This document shows, one piece after another, positions 27,446 to 37,074 of a stretch of DNA of 64,000 nt. Position 1 is the stretch's first letter. Each line of letters starts with the position of its first letter. The notes under the pieces are model-generated. The model made no database searches. It saw only the letters and a program-made list of their open reading frames with translations, and had not been told where the DNA came from. The translations under genes were made by a program, and so were the position numbers. Source of the stretch: Planctomycetota bacterium (lineage in GTDB: Bacteria; Planctomycetota; Planctomycetia; Pirellulales; Pirellulaceae); assembly GCA_017303505.1 (NCBI GenBank), contig JAFLCP010000006.1:1-64000 (forward strand), read 5' to 3'.

Positions 27446-29632
27446 TTATGGACGTTGTCCAACTTCGCTGCTGCGAAGCGGACGAATAACTGCCAACAGC
27501 ATATCACTTTGTGGGTCGATCGCGAACCGTATGGAAGGTAGATCTTGGTCAGACAATGTCGAAAAACGACTGAGTCTGCGCTTTAAGCTCTCTAAATCGC
27601 GTTGATCCGATAATTCAAAATGAACCATCATTTCCATATGGTTCAAGCGGGATGTTGTCGTGAGCAACAAGTGATTCGAATTAAGCCAAGCCACTTCCAA
27701 ACCGAACTTCAAGGCTACCGCATCTGCTAAACCGCTTAGACTTCGTCCTTTGGGCAAATAAGTTTCCTCGGTGTAGGGCGACAGCCCATGTTCCCAAGTG
27801 CCAGACCAATCGATGGAGAACGTAGCTCCAACCTCGCGTGCGCTTTGACTCAAGGTTTGTACAATAGGCGCATTCTTGACTGCGGCCTGAGTCAAAATAG
27901 TAGTGGTTGCGGAGGAGTTATTGGGGGTCGGCCAAGCTCGCTGAAATAAGCTCGGCTTGTACGAACTTACAAGCGGAACATTTCGCATCGCCCTTAAATG
28001 TTCTAAGGTCTCTAGTACAGCGAATTTTTGAAACGGTTTCGCAGTTGCTGCCCACTCTATTTCGTTGTTCGTAATTTTGAACAAATCTCCAAGTGACGGG
28101 TTGATAGCGCGAATAATTCGTTCAATTTCGGCCACAGGCGATTTGTCGGTTACCAAGTCATCCAATTTCCAAGTTTGCGGTAAGAACTCAGTGACTTTCG
28201 CTTCTAGCGGCGCGATTCTTACCAACGATTTATCGAGGGGCACAAATTCCAAACCGAGAGGAGCAAGCACGCCCGAAAGCAAGTCTTGAAAGTTCGTTCG
28301 GCCCATTCGAACCGATACAAGATCGGTCGGCTCGACATTAACGGCAGCCAACTCATTCCACCGAATCTCGATTCCAACTCCCGACAATTGACTCCACAAC
28401 TCGAGTACTTCACTTAAAGGTCGCTCTTGGATTTCGATTCCCGCAAGCTCCTCACTCAATCGCTTGGCGACATCCTGCGGTGGAGCGGCAGGGGGATGTA
28501 ATTTGGTAGAACTCACAATGGGCAATGCGGCGACATCAGGCGTACTGAGTCCAGCTTGCACACGACTACCGGGAACTTCACCCAAACGCATTTCAAGCGA
28601 TGGATCGAAGATCGTAGCCAGTTTTCGTAGCGACTCAGGCAAGGGCGCAGGAGCATCTTTCGCCGCCGCATTTGTGGCACCAGTATCAGCTCCTTCCGTC
28701 TTTTTCTCGTCTGAGGACTTCTCGGGAGCAGTTTCATTTGCAGGCGTACCATTCGGTTCGGTAACTTTATCGCCCGTATCCATTGGACTATTGTCGCTTC
28801 CCCCTTCGACGTTTGGTGTCTCGGTCATCGCAATGTCATCGCCCGGTGGCTTCGTGGCCACATCGTCGGAATTTGTTGTCGCTTCCTTGTCTGCTCCGGT
28901 ATCTGTTGCCTTGGAATTTTCCGGCGTTTCAGAGACCTGATCTGTAGAATCATTGTTAGGCGTTCCAGCAGTCCCCGAGTTAAGATTCGCGTGGTTATCA
29001 CCAACATCTAAGCTCTCTGGAACCTTATTCTCTGGAGGAGATTCTGCAACGGTCGGTTGTTTTACATCCGCATTCTTGGCAAGCGTATCCTTCGGCTTAT
29101 CTCCCCAGTTGCGGAGAAACAACACGAAAAGTAACACAGCCACAATACAACTGGAGAAGGAAAGAAAAAACACTAGCAGGATCTGCCGCCGAGCTTTTGC
29201 TTTGGCCGATACCCAATCGTTACGAACCAAGGCATCCATGGAAGGGCTTGAGTCAGGAAGATCCTGTTCTTTAGCCACTGCGTTTGCGGATGACGCATTC
29301 GAGGTCGCCGCATTCGCGGTTGCATTTGTCCCTAATCCCCCGCTGGGTGTCGAATTGGTGGCGGTGCCCGCATCGGCGCGAAACCGACCACGAGCTTGAT
29401 TCCCTTCGCCTTTGTCGGCGTCTTTAATACTGGGGAGTGGCCCAAGCGCTTCTTTGGTTTCGGTTTGTGAGTTGGCCGCATCACCGTGGGGCGACAAAAC
29501 AATGCGGTTATTGTTTTCAATCAACACCATGCTGCTGCACTTTGGACAAGGAACAATTTGTCCAATCAGGTTCGGATTACGAACCTTTATGCGACTTTGA
29601 CAAGTTGTGCAGACAACCGTGAATTCTTGCAA
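27446..29632 (-). CDS. Zinc-ribbon membrane protein with secretin/STN-like C-terminal domain
   Basis: A 728-residue protein that starts at a TTG codon. Residues 4-36 are an MJ0042-type zinc ribbon with C8xxC11 and C29xxC32. A single transmembrane segment (about 150-175, LLVFFLSFSSCIVAVLLFVLF) follows, then roughly 170 residues of Asp/Glu/Thr/Asn-rich, probably disordered linker. The C-terminal half contains an STN/secretin-N-like segment around 395-480 (IEIQERPLSEVLELWSQLSG and FQDLLSGVLAPLGLEFVPL), then a domain with a similar repeated pattern (LSGLADAVALKFGLEVAWL). The orientation implied is zinc ribbon inside the cytoplasm and secretin-like part outside the inner membrane. It is the first gene of a two-gene unit with the BRCT-MerR-TPR protein. 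Function is unknown. Confidence 0.78.
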   Translation of the reverse strand: MQEFTVVCTTCQSRIKVRNPNLIGQIVPCPKCSSMVLIENNNRIVLSPHGDAANSQTETKEALGPLPSIKDADKGEGNQARGRFRADAGTATNSTPSGGLGTNATANAATSNASSANAVAKEQDLPDSSPSMDALVRNDWVSAKAKARRQILLVFFLSFSSCIVAVLLFVLFLRNWGDKPKDTLAKNADVKQPTVAESPPENKVPESLDVGDNHANLNSGTAGTPNNDSTDQVSETPENSKATDTGADKEATTNSDDVATKPPGDDIAMTETPNVEGGSDNSPMDTGDKVTEPNGTPANETAPEKSSDEKKTEGADTGATNAAAKDAPAPLPESLRKLATIFDPSLEMRLGEVPGSRVQAGLSTPDVAALPIVSSTKLHPPAAPPQDVAKRLSEELAGIEIQERPLSEVLELWSQLSGVGIEIRWNELAAVNVEPTDLVSVRMGRTNFQDLLSGVLAPLGLEFVPLDKSLVRIAPLEAKVTEFLPQTWKLDDLVTDKSPVAEIERIIRAINPSLGDLFKITNNEIEWAATAKPFQKFAVLETLEHLRAMRNVPLVSSYKPSLFQRAWPTPNNSSATTTILTQAAVKNAPIVQTLSQSAREVGATFSIDWSGTWEHGLSPYTEETYLPKGRSLSGLADAVALKFGLEVAWLNSNHLLLTTTSRLNHMEMMVHFELSDQRDLESLKRRLSRFSTLSDQDLPSIRFAIDPQSDMLLAVIRPLRSSEVGQRP

Positions 29633-29896
29633 GACTCTCTCTCACAGTTCAACTATTTCTGTCCGAGACGACCATCCATCCAAGAAGATGTTCTGCCTCC
29701 GTTTGGGCCATGGACATTTATACCTCGAAAAGAGATCGGTTTCGAGATGAAGTAGCCTCACGTCTTGGTAAGTCTAAGTGTATGCTATTGCCGGTAGGGA
29801 TTAAATCGAAACCGCCCGATTTCCCGCATGTAACGGGTTGCAAAAACTAAGAAAACTTGCCGAAAAACCGGATTAAGTGAGAAAGAACTCACTTTT

Positions 29897-30667
29897 ATGC
29901 TTCATATGGACACTACGTGGTGGCTAACCACCGCTCTGATCGGCGTCATATTGGCCTTTTGCGGTGCATTGCAGGCCATGATCGGATTTGCAGCCGCCAT
30001 GTTCGGAATCCCGCTGCTGATGCTCTGTGGATTTGAAATGCCCGAAGCCCAGGTCATTGTGATCACTGCCATGCTTCCCCAAAACGTCTTGGCTGTTTGG
30101 CAATTGCGTAAAGAACTTTCTTGGCGCGAATGGATCATCCCCGCTTTAGTTCGCATCGCCTTTCTGCCGCTTGGTGTGCTCGTGATGGGATGGATGCAAG
30201 CTGAGGCCAAGCCACTCTTAAGACAAATTGTGGGTGGCGTCATGTTGGCCGCTACAGCCATGCAATGGCTCAGCAAAACAGAAACCCAATCAGCCAGTAA
30301 GCCACATTGGATGTTCGGCACATTTTCGTTGAGCGGATTCTTGCAAGGACTTTGTGGGATGAGTGGCGCGCCGATGGTTTTATGGTGTTATGCGCGTCCT
30401 TGGTCGGCCAGCAAAGTTCGCGCTTTCTTGTTCACGGTTTACTTAACGAGCTTCTTACCGCAGTGGCTCATGTTAGCCGGAAGGTTTGGCAAGATTATCC
30501 CCGCCGCCGGGCTGCGAACAGTCATGGCATTACCCCTAGTTCTACTCGGAACTTTTGTTGGACTAAAGCTTGCCCACCGAATTCCCGATCAAGCAGCCAA
30601 ACAACTCTCTTATGCTGTGCTGATTCTCTTGGCAGCAATAGAAATGCTCCATCCATTATTCTCATAG
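29897..30667 (+). CDS. TauE/SafE-family membrane permease
   Basis: A 256-residue polytopic inner-membrane protein with about eight hydrophobic segments and the family's typical features: an early GALQAMIGFAAAMFGIPLLML segment and a repeat-like second half with FLQGLCGMSGAPMVLW. The TauE/SafE family (formerly DUF81) exports sulfite, sulfoacetate or related organosulfur anions, or is otherwise uncharacterised; the substrate cannot be read here. The annotated ATG and another in-frame ATG nine bases on (MLHMDTTWW) are both possible, with only weak ribosome-binding sequence. It stands alone, divergent from the zinc-ribbon gene across 264 bases and convergent with tadC. No sulfur-metabolism partner sits next to it. 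Confidence 0.88.
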   Translation: MLHMDTTWWLTTALIGVILAFCGALQAMIGFAAAMFGIPLLMLCGFEMPEAQVIVITAMLPQNVLAVWQLRKELSWREWIIPALVRIAFLPLGVLVMGWMQAEAKPLLRQIVGGVMLAATAMQWLSKTETQSASKPHWMFGTFSLSGFLQGLCGMSGAPMVLWCYARPWSASKVRAFLFTVYLTSFLPQWLMLAGRFGKIIPAAGLRTVMALPLVLLGTFVGLKLAHRIPDQAAKQLSYAVLILLAAIEMLHPLFS

Positions 30668-30735
30668 AGAAAACGGCTGGAGCATTCATTGGTTTTGAAA
30701 GTAATGTCGATTTTGAAAGGACTATGACGCGATGA

Positions 30736-31692
30736 TTATGGTCCCATCAAAGGCAACATGTCTCGGGCCATCTGAATACCGGCAGGGCCAACAAGAACCA
30801 CGAAGATTCCCGGGAAGATGAAGAGCACCAGCGGGAAAATCAACTTCACCGCCGTTTTGGCCGCCTTTTCTTCAGCGATCTGTTGACGCTTGGTACGCAT
30901 CGCATCGCTTTGTGTACGCAATGCCTGAGCGATACTTGTTCCAAATTTATCGGCTTGGATCAACGTCGAACCAAGAGCACGCAGATCATCAACACCGGTA
31001 CGACTACCTAATTCTTGAAGAACTTGAGCTCGGGTTCGTCCCATTTGCAAATGCAAATTGCACAATCCAAACTCCTCAGCGATTTCGCGCCAACTTTTCT
31101 TCATTTCTTCCGCAACTTTTCGCATCGCTTGGTCGAGACCCAAACCGGATTCGACGCAAACCACCATCAAGTCCAACGCATCTGGCAAACCACGGAAGAT
31201 TTGTTGCTTGCGAGTCTTGCCGAAGTAATCGAGAATGAAGTTGGGAGCCATCAAACCAACCACCAGCGAACAAATTAGCGGCAGCAATGCGCTTTCGCTA
31301 AAGCCCACAAGCAGCATGGTCAACCCACCACCTAAGGTGAAGCAAACCAACATGGACAAAAAGCGGAGTGAGAGAAAAATGGCCATCGCATTTTCCTTGC
31401 GAAAGCCCGCTTCACTTAACCGTTGACGCAATGCGCCAATGTCCTTCTCTGTCTTGGGCTGCAACGCTTGCGACAATTGAGGGGAAGCGTCTTCAAGAAG
31501 CTTTGCTAACTCTTCTTTACGACTTCGCGTCGTCCCAGATTTGCCGTTCTTTCCTGATGCATCTCGAAGGAACTTCAGGCGGTGATCATAGTTCGAGCCC
31601 TGCCCGACGTTGAGCAGTTGGATCACCCACCAAACAAGAGATGCAACACCGACAAACGCCGTCACCGCAATGATGATTTGTGTTGAGTTCAT
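30736..31692 (-). CDS. tadC: Tad pilus/secretion inner-membrane protein TadC (T2SS F family)
   Basis: A 318-residue inner-membrane platform protein of the GspF/TadC family. An N-terminal membrane segment (about 5-24) is followed by a soluble region, a pair of membrane segments (about 105-155), the conserved cytoplasmic domain with GLPDALDLMVVCVESGLGLDQAM and FGTSIAQALRTQSDAMRTKR, and a C-terminal membrane segment ending near LPLMGP. In Tad systems TadB and TadC form the base on which the TadA ATPase acts. It is the last gene of tadA-tadB-tadC, beginning only 14 bases after tadB. Confidence 0.9.
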   Translation of the reverse strand: MNSTQIIIAVTAFVGVASLVWWVIQLLNVGQGSNYDHRLKFLRDASGKNGKSGTTRSRKEELAKLLEDASPQLSQALQPKTEKDIGALRQRLSEAGFRKENAMAIFLSLRFLSMLVCFTLGGGLTMLLVGFSESALLPLICSLVVGLMAPNFILDYFGKTRKQQIFRGLPDALDLMVVCVESGLGLDQAMRKVAEEMKKSWREIAEEFGLCNLHLQMGRTRAQVLQELGSRTGVDDLRALGSTLIQADKFGTSIAQALRTQSDAMRTKRQQIAEEKAAKTAVKLIFPLVLFIFPGIFVVLVGPAGIQMARDMLPLMGP

Positions 31693-31706
31693 AGATTGAT
31701 CCGCTC

Positions 31707-32672
31707 TTAAACTTGTACGTTAATGATCTTCTTAATCCACATTGCTCCCAAAAATTGGAGGAACAATGCACCAGCCATCAGCTTTCGTCCGGTCGGATCG
31801 TCGATCAGAACCATCGTGTATTCTTTATTCAAGAAGTACATCACGACGAACAATCCCGGTGCTAACGCCAACAATACGATACCTGACAACCGACCTTCGC
31901 CCGTTAACGCTTGAACTTGACCTGCGAGCTTGAAACGCTCTCGAATCAGTCTCGACAGTTTGTCGAGAATTTCAGCCAAGTCACCACCCGTTTGACGTTG
32001 CAGCGTTACCGCTGTGGCGAAAAATCGCAAGTCAACGTTGGGAACTCGCTTGGTCATCGAGTCCAATGTTTCTTCTAAGGGAACGCCGAAGTTTTGTTCG
32101 TCAAAGGCTCGAGCGAATTCAGGCCCCAGCGGTGCGGGCATTTCTTCGGCACACAATCCGATACCTGCACCCAAGCTATAACCACTTCTTAGCGATCGTC
32201 CAAGTAAATCGAGAGCTTCAGGCAATTGAGCACTGAATTTCTTCAATCGCATGGACCGACGAAATAGCAGGAACATGTAGGGGAGGGCACCCACAATCGG
32301 GAAAGCGATAGGGGCAAAATAGCGTGTGATTGGGAACAGGGCCGTCAGGAACGCACCCACAAAACCGGCTCCAACACTGATCAAGAAGAACTTGCCTGGT
32401 GTTAAAGGAACACCGGCTTGATCCAATAAACCTTGAATGTCGCCGAATTTATTCGCGTATTTGTCAGCCCATGATGTGGATTCATCCAACGCATTGGACA
32501 ACAAGTTCATCGCCGACTCATCTTTACCAGCTTTCATCCGCTGCATTTCGGACATCGCTGATAAACGCTCTTCCGCATTCGAGGCCGGTGAACGCTGCAT
32601 GAAAACAGCAACACTACCAACGAGGGCGGCAATACAAATGCCAACGGAGATGATGATAATCCAGGTAATCAT
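31707..32672 (-). CDS. tadB: Tad pilus/secretion inner-membrane protein TadB
   Basis: A 321-residue GspF/TadB-family platform protein: N-terminal membrane segment (residues 2-25), paired segments around 100-140, the conserved cytoplasmic domain with LPEALDLLGRSLRSGYSLGAG and RQTGGDLAEILDKLSRLIRERF, and C-terminal segments with LAPGLFVVMYFL. AGAGGATT precedes the ATG at a good distance. It lies between tadA and tadC with short gaps of 36 and 14 bases, so the three form one transcription unit. Confidence 0.92.
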   Translation of the reverse strand: MITWIIIISVGICIAALVGSVAVFMQRSPASNAEERLSAMSEMQRMKAGKDESAMNLLSNALDESTSWADKYANKFGDIQGLLDQAGVPLTPGKFFLISVGAGFVGAFLTALFPITRYFAPIAFPIVGALPYMFLLFRRSMRLKKFSAQLPEALDLLGRSLRSGYSLGAGIGLCAEEMPAPLGPEFARAFDEQNFGVPLEETLDSMTKRVPNVDLRFFATAVTLQRQTGGDLAEILDKLSRLIRERFKLAGQVQALTGEGRLSGIVLLALAPGLFVVMYFLNKEYTMVLIDDPTGRKLMAGALFLQFLGAMWIKKIINVQV

Positions 32673-32708
32673 GTTCGAGTAATCCTCTTAATTTGGTCCG
32701 GACCACCA

Positions 32709-34037
32709 TTAGGCTTGCATGATGACGCGTTGACGGAATGTATTGGCAGGGAGACGAACACCACCCGCTTCCAGACGTGGCATAAAGGTTGGGCGAACAC
32801 CGGTCGCTTCAAAATGACCGTAAGCCTTACCGTTGCCATCGATACCATCTTGCACAAAGCGGAAGATGTCTTGCATCACCACGGTATCTTGTTCCATACC
32901 TACCACTTCAGTAATGTGCGTCACGCGACGTGGACCACCTTGCAAGCGGTTCGCCTGAATAATAACTTGCACTGCACTGGCGATCTGTGTTCGAATCGCT
33001 TTGATTGGCAAGTCATAACCTGCCATCATCACCATCGTTTCCAAACGAGCCACACCGTCACGTGGGGTGTTAGCGTGAATCGTTGTCAACGAACCGTCGT
33101 GACCTGTGTTCATAGCTTGCAACATGTCCAACGTTTCGCCACCACGGCATTCGCCGATGATGATTCGCTCAGGACGCATACGCAACGCGTTTTTCACCAA
33201 GTCGGTTGCCGTAACGGCACCGCTGCCTTCGATGTTCGGTGGTCGAGTTTCCAATCGCACAACGTGGTCCTGTTGCAACTGCAATTCGGCCGCGTCTTCG
33301 ATCGTAATAATGCGTTGATCGTTTTGAATAAACGCGCTCAGCGTATTGAGCAATGTCGTTTTACCGGAACCAGTACCACCGCAAATCACCATATTGAGTC
33401 GCGATTTGATACAGCCTTCGAGCAACATCACCATTTCAGGCGTGAAGGCTTTGTAGTTCAAAAGGTCTTCCAGACGAAGTGGCTTGGAACCGAAGCGGCG
33501 AATGGAAACCGCTGCACCATCCAAAGCTAATGGAGGAATGATGGCGTTAACACGCGAACCATCTTCCAAACGAGCGTCCACCATCGGACACGTTTCGTCC
33601 ACGCGACGACCAACTCGAGATACAATTCGGTCAATGATCTGCATCAAGTGACCATTATCGCGGAATTCCACTTCGGACTTTTCAAGTTTACCGCGACGTT
33701 CGACGTAAATATTCTTAGGACCGTTGATCAAAATATCGCTGATCGAATGGTCTTTCAAAATCAGTTCCAAGGGACCTAGACCAAACGTTTCGTCCAGAAC
33801 TTCTTCGATAAGACGTTCACGTTCAGTACGATTCAACATCGTGTTCTCAGCATCGCACAGATGCTCGACGACCACACGAATTTCGCGACGAAGAACGTCG
33901 CCCTTTAAGTCGCCAACTCGACTTAGATCCAGCTTATCAACCAGCTTCGAGTGAATTCGACGCTTAATGTTGTCAAATTCTTCTGCCTTGGATTGTTCAG
34001 GGCTGCGATTGGAAGCGCCAATTGTCTTGATTGCCAT
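32709..34037 (-). CDS. tadA: Tad/CpaF secretion ATPase TadA
   Basis: Cytoplasmic hexameric ATPase of the VirB11/CpaF family that drives Tad pilus assembly or secretion. Its 442 residues contain an N-terminal helical domain, a PAS-like domain with [20 protein letters not shown], the Walker A motif [16 protein letters not shown] (about 217-230), the acidic Walker B region ITIEDAAEL, and the conserved [20 protein letters not shown] and [15 protein letters not shown] boxes. GGTGAT lies before the ATG. It is the promoter-proximal gene of the tadABC set. Flp prepilin, TadV peptidase, RcpA secretin and TadZ are not in this window, so the rest of the machine must be elsewhere if the system is functional. 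Confidence 0.94.
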   Translation of the reverse strand: MAIKTIGASNRSPEQSKAEEFDNIKRRIHSKLVDKLDLSRVGDLKGDVLRREIRVVVEHLCDAENTMLNRTERERLIEEVLDETFGLGPLELILKDHSISDILINGPKNIYVERRGKLEKSEVEFRDNGHLMQIIDRIVSRVGRRVDETCPMVDARLEDGSRVNAIIPPLALDGAAVSIRRFGSKPLRLEDLLNYKAFTPEMVMLLEGCIKSRLNMVICGGTGSGKTTLLNTLSAFIQNDQRIITIEDAAELQLQQDHVVRLETRPPNIEGSGAVTATDLVKNALRMRPERIIIGECRGGETLDMLQAMNTGHDGSLTTIHANTPRDGVARLETMVMMAGYDLPIKAIRTQIASAVQVIIQANRLQGGPRRVTHITEVVGMEQDTVVMQDIFRFVQDGIDGNGKAYGHFEATGVRPTFMPRLEAGGVRLPANTFRQRVIMQA

Positions 34038-34245
34038 TGGGGATCACCGTGCCGATACAGTTGCCGTGTTTTATGAATTCGCGAGCCACCTCTGGAAGGA
34101 GTTTTTTCCGAATAAACAGAAAATCTTTCCCAGGTCCCAAACTCGCCTAATAAATCACGAAACCATACATCACGATTGGAAAAATGTAGCGGTTTATTAA
34201 AGTCTTTCCCCAATCAGACAGCACCGCTATAGCAGAATCGGTTGG

Positions 34246-35010
34246 CTATTTCGATTCTGACGGCTGTAACGTTTGCAAGTGCACCTTGCCCACATCGGCC
34301 ATGTAACCTTGATCATTGGCCGCTAAAGACTTCTTGAGATAAGCGATTGCTTTGGCCTTGTCGCCCTTCAAATCGCACCATAAACCTAAGTACAGGTAAC
34401 CATAGAATTCTGCTGTTTCACGCCCTTTCGTGCCCGCTTCGAATTTTTCGATCGCCTTTTCAACATCTTCCGTTGTCCCTTCATTGCGAACCAAACGATA
34501 CACATCCATCAACGGGGGGCGGGCATCACCGCGAGAGGGAATGATCTTACTTCTGGCAGCTTCAATCGAATCCGCTTTTGCCAAACAAAGGAAATACCAA
34601 AACGTATTTTCAACATCGTCAGGGTTTACACGATGATGTTCCTCAAATTGTTCTGCTCCATCGTTGAATCGCCCAACGTAGTAGAGCGCGATTCCCCGTT
34701 GCCAGTTCTCAGCTCGAAACGCTGGCTGAATTTCGACCACTTTATCAAAATCGGGAACGGACTCGACCACTCGCCCCATGCGGAATAAGGTTTCAGCCCG
34801 GATCTGCAACAAGGAGGTGTTCTTCGGATCCTTTTCCAACGCTTCTCCCAATAACTTCAAAGCTTCACTCTTGTCATCCGCAGCCAAAGCTTTATTGAGT
34901 TTCTGAAAAACGTTCGCCCTATCAGTCTCCTGCGCGCACCCGAAAAGCCCCATATGAAAGACGATTGCTATAGCAATACAAATCGAACGAAAAGAATAGC
35001 GTGAAAGCAT
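34246..35010 (-). CDS. TPR-repeat lipoprotein upstream of tadABC
   Basis: A predicted outer-membrane or periplasmic lipoprotein of 254 residues. I place the start at the ATG at 35010 because it directly begins a signal peptide (MLSRYSFRSICIAIAIVFHM) ending in a lipobox-like LFGC; a longer frame exists upstream but adds 47 unlikely residues. Several TPR units follow: LNKALAADDKSEALKLLGEA, LLQIRAETLFRMGRVVESV, and others to residue 245. Its direction and place just before tadA recall TadD, a TPR lipoprotein needed for Tad assembly; this link is inference from position and architecture. The 208-base gap to tadA leaves open whether they share a transcript. Confidence 0.82.
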   Translation of the reverse strand: MLSRYSFRSICIAIAIVFHMGLFGCAQETDRANVFQKLNKALAADDKSEALKLLGEALEKDPKNTSLLQIRAETLFRMGRVVESVPDFDKVVEIQPAFRAENWQRGIALYYVGRFNDGAEQFEEHHRVNPDDVENTFWYFLCLAKADSIEAARSKIIPSRGDARPPLMDVYRLVRNEGTTEDVEKAIEKFEAGTKGRETAEFYGYLYLGLWCDLKGDKAKAIAYLKKSLAANDQGYMADVGKVHLQTLQPSESK

Positions 35011-35180
35011 TTTACGGCCTTTTATCAAGGTACCACTACTTGCGGTTCGGGAAGATATCCCCATGATGATACTTAGGTGCCGAGATTGCAAGTAACCTGC
35101 TGTTTCTCTGGGGAAACCGCAGTGTCCGCTGCATTCCTTCCTTACGATCACACGCTAGATAAATCTATTGGGTACGCATT

Positions 35181-36539
35181 ATGTCGCGATTGCTTATTCG
35201 AAACGCTTCCATCGTTTTTCCAGATCGCATCGTGACCGGCAACGTCTTGTGCGGAGGAGGAAAGATCCTCGATGTTGATGCCTCCCTCACAGCATCTGCC
35301 GATGAGGTGATCGATGGCCAAGGCAAGTTCCTGTTGCCCGGAGTTATCGATGACCAAGTCCATTTTCGTGAGCCAGGACTCACTCATAAAGAAGATCTGG
35401 CAACCGCATCTGCTGCCTGTGCTGCCGGTGGTGTCACAAGTTTTCTCGAAATGCCCAACACGAAACCTAGTGCCACTACGCAAGCCCTCATCGAAGACAA
35501 ATATCAAATCGCATCTCAAAAAGCGATTGTCAACTATGGCTTCTACATCGGAGCTACCGCCGAAAACGTCGACGACCTAAAGCGAGCCTCCAATGTCCCT
35601 GGCATCAAGATATTTATTGGATCAAGCACAGGAGATTTACTCGTCGATTCACAGGATGCCTTAGAAAGAATCTTTGCGGAAACCGCGCTTCCCATTTGCG
35701 CCCATTGCGAAGATGAATCAACGGTTCGCGCAAATTCGGAGCGAATTGGAACTCCGACCAGCGTGCATGATCATTCGCGCATTCGAGATCATCAAGCCGC
35801 TTACATTGCGACCAAACGGGCCATCGATTTAGCTGTACGTCACAAACATCGCTTCCACGTACTGCACGTTAGCACTGCGGGTGAGTTACCGTTAATCGAC
35901 AACCAAGCCCCTTGGATTACAGCGGAAGCATGCCTCCACCATTTCCTGTTCTCGATCGATGACTACGATCGTTTGGGGACGCTGATCCAAATGAATCCTT
36001 CGATCAAGACCAAGGAAGATTGCCAACAAATTTGGCTCGCCCTCCACAAAGATATACTACAAGTGATCGCGACCGATCACGCTCCCCATACGATGGAAGA
36101 AAAGCAAAAAGCTTATCCTCAATCTCCATCAGGCCTGCCAGCGGTGGAAAACAGCCTCGCTCTCATGCTAGATCAAGCCAATCAAGGTCATTGCTCGCTG
36201 ACCCAAATTGCACATTGGATGAGCGATGCACCGGCCCGCATCTGGGGTATGGTTGGTAAAGGACGGATCGAAAACGGTTATGATGCTGACCTGGTGTTAG
36301 TGGATCTCAACTTGCGTCAGACCATTCAAAACGAAAAGCAATTCACCAAGTGCAAATGGAGTCCATGGCACGGAGTGGAATTGCAGGGCTGGCCCACAAC
36401 AACCATCGTTGGAGGTTCCGTGGTTTTCCGCGATGGAATGATTGTGAATACGAAGGCCGCGCAAAGACTGAAATTCGATCACAGCCGAGGTGGCTATTGG
36501 GCAACGTCAGAAGGCATCGGTCCCTCGACGAATTCGTGA
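35181..36539 (+). CDS. pyrC: Dihydroorotase, with Gln in place of the first metal-site His
   Basis: Zinc amidohydrolase that closes carbamoyl-aspartate to dihydroorotate in pyrimidine synthesis. The 452-residue protein has the class I signatures: [17 protein letters not shown] (57-73), the lysine expected to be carboxylated (Lys143 in [10 protein letters not shown]), histidines in HVLHVSTAG, and the metal-site aspartate Asp299 in ATDHAPHT. In most dihydroorotases the first motif is DxHxHxRxPG; here the first histidine is Gln59, while His61 and Arg63 are kept. I recall that variant from other dihydroorotase subfamilies, including Bacteroidetes, so this is probably a functional branch. It is divergent from the TPR lipoprotein, with a 170-base gap holding both promoters. 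Confidence 0.87.
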   Translation: MSRLLIRNASIVFPDRIVTGNVLCGGGKILDVDASLTASADEVIDGQGKFLLPGVIDDQVHFREPGLTHKEDLATASAACAAGGVTSFLEMPNTKPSATTQALIEDKYQIASQKAIVNYGFYIGATAENVDDLKRASNVPGIKIFIGSSTGDLLVDSQDALERIFAETALPICAHCEDESTVRANSERIGTPTSVHDHSRIRDHQAAYIATKRAIDLAVRHKHRFHVLHVSTAGELPLIDNQAPWITAEACLHHFLFSIDDYDRLGTLIQMNPSIKTKEDCQQIWLALHKDILQVIATDHAPHTMEEKQKAYPQSPSGLPAVENSLALMLDQANQGHCSLTQIAHWMSDAPARIWGMVGKGRIENGYDADLVLVDLNLRQTIQNEKQFTKCKWSPWHGVELQGWPTTTIVGGSVVFRDGMIVNTKAAQRLKFDHSRGGYWATSEGIGPSTNS

Positions 36540-36552
36540 TTTCAACGCAAAT

Positions 36553-36936
36553 TTAGGTAATCGTGACACCACGTCGTCGAGCCAAAGCCCGCATCGCGAA
36601 TTCAAAGTAAGGAAACGGAACAGACGGATTGCGCTGCAACGACCAAGTGTAAACAGTATTCACCATCGCTCGCGAAATCTTACCTTGCTGAACCAACAAG
36701 ACTACGCTGGAAACAAAGGCTTTTTGTTGAGGCAAAAAAGTTCGTAATCCGCGACTCAACTGTACCTCAAAATCAACAATCCCACGGCCACTACCCGTCT
36801 CGGCCAAGTTGCGTGAAGTTGGTTCCTGAGCTGTGATGCGTCGAAACGGAGTTAGCGCCAATGTAAGGGCACCACAAACCACTACCCCGGAGGCCAAGCC
36901 CAGTAACTCTCGCCGAGAATAATGCACTCTTTTCAT
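36553..36936 (-). CDS. Small exported protein with twin-arginine-like signal
   Basis: A 127-residue protein if translation begins at the ATG at 36936, which has GGAG seven bases upstream; a GTG-initiated form ten residues longer is possible but has no comparable site. The N-terminus MKRVHYSRRELLGLASG contains a twin-arginine-like S-R-R-E-L-L motif followed by a hydrophobic stretch (VVVCGALTLALTPF). The mature part has no domain that I recognise; it contains GIVDFEVQLSRGLRTFLPQQ and a helical end with YFEFAMRALARRR. It lies convergent with pyrC, 13 bases away. Export by Tat is inference, as many planctomycete proteins start with SRRE-LL signals. Confidence 0.7.
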   Translation of the reverse strand: MKRVHYSRRELLGLASGVVVCGALTLALTPFRRITAQEPTSRNLAETGSGRGIVDFEVQLSRGLRTFLPQQKAFVSSVVLLVQQGKISRAMVNTVYTWSLQRNPSVPFPYFEFAMRALARRRGVTIT

Positions 36937-37074
36937 CGTCTCGCTCCATTGAAAATACTTCTTCACACATGGAGCAATAGCAAAATCGGTTCGTAAGCGT
37001 CAAGAGAGACTTTGCTGCACACGCCTTGGCAAGCTAGATAAACTTCCCAAGTTAACGAAGTTCTGTAAGCCACA

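Noticed and set aside
32715-33530. A 271-residue plus-strand frame opposite tadA
   Set aside because: It is the complement of the well-conserved TadA ATPase core and His/Phe/Gln/Arg-rich in the way typical of antisense frames.
35011-35151. Longer N-terminus for the TPR lipoprotein
   Set aside because: The extra 47 residues precede a complete lipoprotein signal peptide and overlap the pyrC promoter region; the ATG at 35010 is the better start.
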